A DNA stretch of 64,000 bases from assembly GCA_034522155.1 (NCBI GenBank), contig JAXHLP010000011.1, forward strand, positions 62,001 to 126,000. The letters run 5' to 3'. The stretch comes from Salinilacustrithrix sp034522155 (GTDB lineage: Bacteria; Actinomycetota; Acidimicrobiia; Acidimicrobiales; Salinilacustritrichaceae). The translations under genes and the position numbers were made by a program. Shown in pieces: positions 59,001 through 64,000 of this stretch; the stretch's first letter is position 1, and every line of letters starts with the position of its first letter. A model generated the notes under the pieces. It made no database searches. It saw nothing but the letters and a program-made list of their open reading frames with translations, and was not told where the DNA came from.

Positions 59001-59044
59001 CTACTCCAAGTTGGAGTAGACACCCTTGCTCCAATTCGGAGTAG
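59001..59044. promoter_or_regulatory. Twin PadR operators
   Basis: CTACTCCAAGTTGGAGTAG (59001-59019) is a perfect palindrome with one central base; CTCCAATTCGGAG (59029-59041) repeats the half site imperfectly 28 bases on. Both lie in the 88-bp divergent promoter between the methyltransferase and PadR genes. Confidence 0.65.
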
Positions 59045-59054
59045 TGTCAAGCGC

Positions 59055-59741
59055 GTGAGCAAACGCACGACCACTCGAGCCCCGACGACCAGTCAGCGCA
59101 CCCTCCTCGGCCTGCTGTCCCTGCAGAGCTGGACCGCCTACGAGCTGACCCGGCAGATGCGTGTCGCCGTCGGGCGGGTGTGGCCCCGCTCCGAGGCGAG
59201 CCTCTACACCGACATGAAGCGCCTCGTCCCCGCGGGGTTGGCCGAGGCCGAAGAGGAGGAGGTCGGCGACCGCACCCGCACGCGCTACGAGGTCACCGAC
59301 GCCGGCCGCGACGAGGCGACCCGATGGCTGCGCGACACCGAGGTGTCCGAGCCCCGCGTCCAGATCGAAGCCGTGCTCCGCGTGTTCCTCGCCGACCTCG
59401 CTGGCGCCGACGACCTGCGGCGCACCCTCGACGACACCCGCCGCCAGGTGACCCGGCAGTTGGAGGCGGTCCTGCCGATCCTGGAGGACTACGCGTCCGG
59501 CGGCGGCACGTTCCCCGAGCGTGCCCATCTCAACGCGCTCTTCATGCACTACTGCGCGGGCTTCTTCGGCCACGTGTTGGAGTGGTGCGACGACGTGGAG
59601 GCCGAGCTCGACACCTGGCCCGACACCGCCGGTGTGGGCATGACTGCGGGAGCCCAGCAGATGATCGACGACGCCATCGCCACGCACCGGCGCGCCGTCG
59701 AGCGGTACCTGGAGACGGCGGACGAGGAGGGAGCGTCGTGA
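59055..59741 (+). CDS. PadR-family transcriptional regulator
   Basis: 228 residues from GTG 59055. Winged-helix LLGLLSLQSWTAYELTRQM, SEASLYTDMKRLVPAGLAEA and RYEVTDAGRDEATRWL match PadR; the C-terminal half is a helical effector domain (LDDTRRQVTRQLEAVLPI). Likely represses itself and the divergent methyltransferase through 59001-59044. Stop overlaps the next GTG by 4 bases. Confidence 0.9.
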   Translation: MSKRTTTRAPTTSQRTLLGLLSLQSWTAYELTRQMRVAVGRVWPRSEASLYTDMKRLVPAGLAEAEEEEVGDRTRTRYEVTDAGRDEATRWLRDTEVSEPRVQIEAVLRVFLADLAGADDLRRTLDDTRRQVTRQLEAVLPILEDYASGGGTFPERAHLNALFMHYCAGFFGHVLEWCDDVEAELDTWPDTAGVGMTAGAQQMIDDAIATHRRAVERYLETADEEGAS

Positions 59742-60457
59742 GCGCGGATCCATCCGCCATCGACGGCCTGGGCACGATCCTCGGGGTCTGGGCCCATCCC
59801 GACGACGAGGCCTACCTCATGGCCGGGACGGCGATGAGGGCCATGGACCGAGGGGTCCGGGTCACCTGCGTCACCGCGACCGCGGGAGAGGCGGGCGAGA
59901 CCGCTGACGAGGAGCGATGGCCCCAGGCCCGCCTCGCCGAGATCCGCCGGCAGGAGATGGCCGACAGCCTCGCGGTGCTCGGCATCGACGACCACGAGTG
60001 GCTGCATCTGCCCGACGGTGCTCTCGCGTCCATCGACCCGCAGCACGGTGTCGACCTCGTCACGGCCGCCATCGACCGCGTCCGCCCCGACACGATCCTC
60101 ACGTTCGGGCCCGACGGCATGACCGGTCATCCCGACCACGTCACCGTCGGCGAGTGGGCGACCCGCGCCGTCGCCGAGTCCGGTGTGGACATCAGCATGC
60201 TCGCCGCCACCAAGATCCAGGCGTGGTACGACGAGTTCCCCGCCGTCACTGCTGAGGTCTTCCCCGACGGTGGCCCGTGCGCCGCACCCGGCGAGCTGGT
60301 CGCCGAGATCGAGATCGGCGGCGAGTACCTCGACCGCAAGGTCCGAGCGCTCGGCGCCCAGGCCAGCCAGACCGCCGGGCTCGTCGACCTGATGGGTGCG
60401 GCGAACTACCGCACCTGGAATGCGGTGGAGTACTGGGTCGACATCACGCCGGCATGA
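59738..60457 (+). CDS. LmbE-like (GlcNAc-PI de-N-acetylase fold) zinc deacetylase
   Basis: 239 residues. Zinc motif AHPDDEAYLMAGT near residue 19 and GHPDHVTVGEW near 125, the pair typical of MshB/Mca/LmbE. These hydrolyse N-acetyl groups or thiol conjugates in the mycothiol pathway and related reactions. RBS GGAGGGAG; coupled to PadR. Overlaps the convergent EAL gene by 14 bases at the end. Confidence 0.88.
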   Translation: MSADPSAIDGLGTILGVWAHPDDEAYLMAGTAMRAMDRGVRVTCVTATAGEAGETADEERWPQARLAEIRRQEMADSLAVLGIDDHEWLHLPDGALASIDPQHGVDLVTAAIDRVRPDTILTFGPDGMTGHPDHVTVGEWATRAVAESGVDISMLAATKIQAWYDEFPAVTAEVFPDGGPCAAPGELVAEIEIGGEYLDRKVRALGAQASQTAGLVDLMGAANYRTWNAVEYWVDITPA

Positions 60458-62438
60458 CGTCGGTCAGCCGGTGCGGAAACGACTCCGGCGGCACCGCCCG
60501 GCTGAACAGGTACCCCTGACCCCGCTGGCACCCGAGGTCGCGCAGGTGCGCCAGCGCGGCCCGCTCCTCGATGCCCTCGGCCGTGACCGTCACCCCGAGG
60601 CCGCTGCCCAACCCGATCACCGACGACACGATGACGTCGTCCGGTGACCCCGGCACGAGTCCCTGAATGAAGCTCAGGTCGATCTTCAGCTCGTCGACCG
60701 AGAGCAGCCGGAGGTGCTCGAGCGAGGAGTACCCGGTGCCGAAGTCGTCGATGGCGATCTGGATGCCCGCCTCGCGCAGCTGGTTGACGGTGTCGGTGGT
60801 CGCGATCACATCGGCCAGCAGCTCCTGCTCTGTCAGTTCCAGACAGAGCGCGGCCGGCTCGATGCCGGCTTCGGCGATCAGGCCCATGACCTCGTCGACG
60901 AAGTGCTCGCGCCGGAGCTCGTTGAGCGTGATGTTCACCGAGACCGTGTGCGACGGGGATTCCTCGCTCGAGCGCCATGCCTGCGCCTGGTGGAGCGCCT
61001 GGCGCAACATGGCGTGGGTGAGCTCGCCGGTCAGGTTGGCGAACTCCATCGCCCAGAGGAACTCGCTGGGTGGGAGGAGACCGCGGGTCGGGTGGTCCCA
61101 GCGGACCAGCGCCTCGGACCCGACGACGGTGAGGTCCCCGAGATCGACCTTGGGTTGGTAGTGGGCGACCAGTTGTCCTTCCCGGAGCGCGTCGTGGAGC
61201 TGGGCGACCAGCTGCGCCCGGTCCTCCATGTCCGCCGACGCGTCGGCGGGCCCGGCGAGCACGAACCGGTCGGGGTGCTGCTGGGCCTGGCGCAGCGAAT
61301 GCTCCCCGGCCCGGAGCAGCCGGGTGGCCAACGGGAGGTCGCCGTCGGTGCGTACCTCGGCGACGGCTAGCGCGACCTTGACGCTGACACGATCGTCGTC
61401 GTTGATCGCGATGGGAGCACCGATCTCGTGTCGCAATCGGTCGACGACATGACGGAAGTCGATCGGGGACCGGTTCTGGTCCTCGTCCTCGACCAGGATC
61501 CCGAGGTAGGAGTCGGCGCCGTGTCGCCACGAACCCAGGGCCTCGGGCAGCGCGCTGCGGAACCGCTCGGCGACCTCGCGGAGCACGACGTCGCCCGCCG
61601 CTCGGCCGTAGAGCTCGTTGATCGTCCCGAACCGCTCGATGTCGGCGACGACCACGACGAGCGTCGCGTCGTCACCGTCGAGAAGTGCTTCGAGACCGTC
61701 GATGGTGGCGGTGAAGGACGACAACGTCGGGAGCCCGGTGGCGTCGGCGTCGAAGAGGCTGAGCAGCTGGTCGTTGCGCCGGGCACGCTCGGTGACGTCG
61801 CGCGCGATGAAGACCACGCCCCAAACCTGGCCATTCGTGGTCAGGACCGAGGCGCGCACCGCCATGGTCCGCGTGCTGCCGTCACGGTGGAGGAGGTCGA
61901 AGGTCCGTACTGACGGAACGGTCCGGCCCTCGGCGATGTTCTCGAGGTAGCCGATCGCGGCGGTGCGGTCCTTCGGGGCGATGAAGTCTCGACCGAGCCG
62001 GCCGGCGCTCTCCTCGAACGTCCAGCCGAGCTGGTCGGTCGTCGCCGCGTTCATCCAGGCCAGGCGACCCGCGAGGTCGTAGATCCCGACCGGGTCCGAG
62101 GCCGTCTGCAGGATGGTCAAGTAGAGGTCGCGTTGGTGGTTGGCGGTGGCCAGTAGTTTCTGATCGTGGGTACGGGTGAGGCGCTGGAGCATCCACCACA
62201 GCCCCAACGAGGTCACGAGTACGAACAGGAGCCCCTTTCCGATGTTCGTCGCGGTGTCACGTACTTGTGGGTCCCCGACGAGGTGCAGGGCGAGGTCGCT
62301 GACCACGATCCAGCCCGATGCCAGCAGCGCGTAGCCACGCGTGACGTTCTCGGGCAACGCCAACCCTGACCGTTCTGGCGCGCGCGCGTCCAGGAACTCG
62401 AGCGGCGCCTCATGTGCTGGCGGTGCCGTCACGTGCAT
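60444..62438 (-). CDS. c-di-GMP phosphodiesterase: TM-PAS-degenerate GGDEF-EAL
   Basis: 664 residues from ATG 62438 (MHVTAPPAHEAP). Two N-terminal transmembrane helices, a PAS domain (DPVGIYDLAGRLAWMN), a GGDEF domain whose signature is GADSY, so synthesis is unlikely, and a full EAL domain: EALVRW, VNITLNE, LELTEQ, DDFGTGYSS, DELKIDLSFI, TAEGIEE and QGYLFSRAVP. It should hydrolyse c-di-GMP. A GTG at 62492 would start inside the inverted repeat, so the later start is preferred. Confidence 0.9.
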   Translation of the reverse strand: MHVTAPPAHEAPLEFLDARAPERSGLALPENVTRGYALLASGWIVVSDLALHLVGDPQVRDTATNIGKGLLFVLVTSLGLWWMLQRLTRTHDQKLLATANHQRDLYLTILQTASDPVGIYDLAGRLAWMNAATTDQLGWTFEESAGRLGRDFIAPKDRTAAIGYLENIAEGRTVPSVRTFDLLHRDGSTRTMAVRASVLTTNGQVWGVVFIARDVTERARRNDQLLSLFDADATGLPTLSSFTATIDGLEALLDGDDATLVVVVADIERFGTINELYGRAAGDVVLREVAERFRSALPEALGSWRHGADSYLGILVEDEDQNRSPIDFRHVVDRLRHEIGAPIAINDDDRVSVKVALAVAEVRTDGDLPLATRLLRAGEHSLRQAQQHPDRFVLAGPADASADMEDRAQLVAQLHDALREGQLVAHYQPKVDLGDLTVVGSEALVRWDHPTRGLLPPSEFLWAMEFANLTGELTHAMLRQALHQAQAWRSSEESPSHTVSVNITLNELRREHFVDEVMGLIAEAGIEPAALCLELTEQELLADVIATTDTVNQLREAGIQIAIDDFGTGYSSLEHLRLLSVDELKIDLSFIQGLVPGSPDDVIVSSVIGLGSGLGVTVTAEGIEERAALAHLRDLGCQRGQGYLFSRAVPPESFPHRLTDVMPA

Positions 62439-62464
62439 CGGCTCTTTCCCTGGGGTCCCGCCCC

Positions 62465-62492
62465 GTGGTGACACCTGTAGTGGTGTCACCAC
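62465..62492. promoter_or_regulatory. 28-bp inverted repeat between DGAT and EAL genes
   Basis: GTGGTGACACC and GGTGTCACCAC, perfect 11-bp arms with a 6-base spacer, 27 bases before the EAL-protein ATG and 34 bases after the DGAT stop. Either an operator for the EAL gene or a terminator for the DGAT gene; no T-run. Confidence 0.5.
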
Positions 62493-62525
62493 GCAGCGTA
62501 CCAGCCGCGCTGCGGCGTGTGTGGT

Positions 62526-63926
62526 TCACGCGTGCTCGAGCCCCGTCAGCGACTCCTCGAGGTGCTCGAGCAGGTTCTGGAGGTGGGGGACGGCGTTGCG
62601 GTCGCCGATGAGGCCGAAGTCGAGCGAACCGTCGTAGCTCGACAGGGTGATGTTGAGGGCCTGGCCGTCGAGGAGGATGCTCACCGGATACGAGCCGTCC
62701 ATGCGGGCGCCGTTCCAGTACCGGGTCTCGGGCGGGCCGGGGATGTTGGAGATCGTGATGTTGAACGGAGGCCGGCGGAACGACTCGAACCGGAACAGCG
62801 GGCCGGTGACCATCGGCACCATCGGCACCGCGGACAGGGCGATGATCTGACCCTGGGTCAGGCCTTCGAAGCGGGCCTTGCCGGCATCCATGGAGCTCTT
62901 CACCGCCTCGAAGCGAGCTTCGTCCGAGTCGAGGTGGGTGCCGAGGTTGGCGAGGAGGACCCCGACCTGGTTGCCGCCTCGGGAGTCCTCGTCCTTGCGC
63001 AACGACACCGGGACCATGGCGACGAGCGGGGTGTCGGGCAGCGCGTCCTGGCTGAGCAGGTAGCGCCGGAGCGCGCCGCCGCACATGGTGAGCACCGCGT
63101 CGTTGAGCGTGCCCCCGAGCCGCTTGCCCGCGGCACGGACCCGCTCCAGGTCCCAGGACTGCGCGGCGAACCGGCGCGCGCCGGTGATGGGGACGTTGAG
63201 CATCGACGGCGGCGCCTGGTACGGCAGGACCGACGCCTGTTCGGCGATGCCCTCCCGGATCGACTCGGTCAGCCGGCCGCTCACCGCGGCGACGTCGTAG
63301 CCGAGCCGGGCGATCGACGAAGCGGTGTTGAGCGCGGCGGCGGCCACGGCCTCCCAGCCGCCGTCGCCGCTGCCGGTGGACTCCTCGGCGGCCTTGGCCT
63401 CGCGGATCCTGGTCCGCGCGGCCCATGGCGGTGGCACGTCGCGCTCGTCGGGGTCGATGGAGAGGGCGTCGGAGAGCATGCGCATCGCCGACACCCCGTC
63501 GACGAGCGCGTGGTGGACCTTGGTGTAGAGGGCGAACCGTCCGTCGTCGAGACCCTCGATGAGGTGGGCCTCCCACAGCGGCCGGTTGCGGTCCAGCAGC
63601 GTGCCGTGGAGCCGGCTGACGACTTCGAGCAGCTCGCGGATCCGGCCCGGTCGGGGGATGCCGGTGTGGCGGACGTGGTAGCTGAGGTCGATGTTCTTGT
63701 CGACCTCCCACTGGAAACGACCGAGCACCGGCGTGCGACCAGGACGGCGCCGGAGCAGCGGGTGGAGCTCGCCCGGGTTCTCGATCGCCGTCTCGTAGAT
63801 GCCGCGCAGGTAGTCGTGGTCGGCGCCCGCCGGACTGGTGAACAGCTGGAGCCCACCCACGTGCATGGGACGTTCTCGCGCCTCCATGAGCACGAACGGG
63901 AGATCGGTGGGGTCCATCGGCGTCAT
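62526..63926 (-). CDS. Wax ester synthase/diacylglycerol acyltransferase (WS/DGAT)
   Basis: 466 residues. Catalytic HHALVDG at 138-144, N-terminal RPMHVGGLQLF, C-terminal FNITISNIPGPPETRYWNGA and ALNITLSSYDGSLDFGLIGD match the bacterial WS/DGAT family. It esterifies acyl-CoA to alcohols or diacylglycerol, giving storage lipid, and fits the acyl-CoA-rich gene content here. In-frame Met4 is an alternative start. The remaining 74 bases to the window end show no gene. Confidence 0.92.
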   Translation of the reverse strand: MTPMDPTDLPFVLMEARERPMHVGGLQLFTSPAGADHDYLRGIYETAIENPGELHPLLRRRPGRTPVLGRFQWEVDKNIDLSYHVRHTGIPRPGRIRELLEVVSRLHGTLLDRNRPLWEAHLIEGLDDGRFALYTKVHHALVDGVSAMRMLSDALSIDPDERDVPPPWAARTRIREAKAAEESTGSGDGGWEAVAAAALNTASSIARLGYDVAAVSGRLTESIREGIAEQASVLPYQAPPSMLNVPITGARRFAAQSWDLERVRAAGKRLGGTLNDAVLTMCGGALRRYLLSQDALPDTPLVAMVPVSLRKDEDSRGGNQVGVLLANLGTHLDSDEARFEAVKSSMDAGKARFEGLTQGQIIALSAVPMVPMVTGPLFRFESFRRPPFNITISNIPGPPETRYWNGARMDGSYPVSILLDGQALNITLSSYDGSLDFGLIGDRNAVPHLQNLLEHLEESLTGLEHA

Positions 63927-64000
63927 GCCGTGGACCCTAGGTCTGACGGGTCCGACTTCGTCATCTGCGTCAGGTCCTGCGGCTCGTTCCGACGCCGTCG

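Overview
The window is GC-rich, coding-dense DNA of an actinobacterium. I lean towards the class Acidimicrobiia (Ilumatobacter/Iamia-like), but only from gene content and style. The strongest taxonomic signal is the block crgA - ppx - trpG - pknB - pbpA - rodA - pstP - fhaB - fhaA - tRNA-Leu (about 3.7-14.0 kb). It follows the order of the oriC-proximal region of Mycobacterium and relatives, but with a single Ser/Thr kinase and a short FhaA. De novo glycine betaine synthesis (25.8-27.5 kb) suggests a marine or salt-exposed lifestyle.

Layout. 1-3.5 kb: a truncated QEGLA-motif metallopeptidase-like gene, a small membrane protein, a thiolase behind a palindromic operator, and a zinc-ribbon membrane protein. 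3.5-3.76 kb: a gene-free patch with several DnaA-box-like 9-mers, a candidate origin or DnaA-binding cluster. 3.76-14.05 kb: the cell-division and Ser/Thr-signalling block ending in tRNA-Leu(CAG). 14.05-about 21.7 kb: accessory DNA at the 3' end of that tRNA. A 140-bp direct repeat (14033-14172 and 18437-18576) starts inside the tRNA 3' end and brackets a 4.4-kb segment holding broken AbrB and SARP genes, a shrunken sulfatase relic and a tetR-kinase-SnoaL operon. Beyond it lie a PRTase, a wHTH protein, an integrase remnant and an AAA-ATPase. 22-27.5 kb: MscS channel, class I fructose-bisphosphatase, catalase and the two betaine methyltransferases.

27.9-53.8 kb is a dense acyl-CoA catabolic region: thioesterase, SDR, two VOC proteins, two AMP-forming ligases, two P450s, two M24 proteins, a paired acyl-CoA dehydrogenase, a MaoC-like hydratase, an arylsulfatase, two TetR domains fused in one protein, a CoA-transferase, an FAD oxidoreductase, an epoxide hydrolase and an enoyl-CoA hydratase. 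Five near-identical palindromes (consensus CTGACRYGCGTGTCAG) lie at the starts of five genes or operons here: the M24-P450-ligase operon, the second P450, the sulfatase, the CoA-transferase and the enoyl-CoA hydratase. They look like one regulon for breakdown of a hydrophobic, possibly sulfated, substrate such as a steroid. The substrate is inference.

53.8-64 kb: RpiB-like isomerase, GNAT, a second amidohydrolase behind a 24-bp palindrome, a flavodoxin-fold protein, a methyltransferase divergent from a PadR regulator with twin operators, an LmbE-like deacetylase, a c-di-GMP phosphodiesterase and a wax ester synthase/DGAT. Repeated intergenic hairpins built on CGAACGCGCCGATC occur at 50.6, 56.9 and 57.8 kb. 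The last 74 bases hold no gene I can see.
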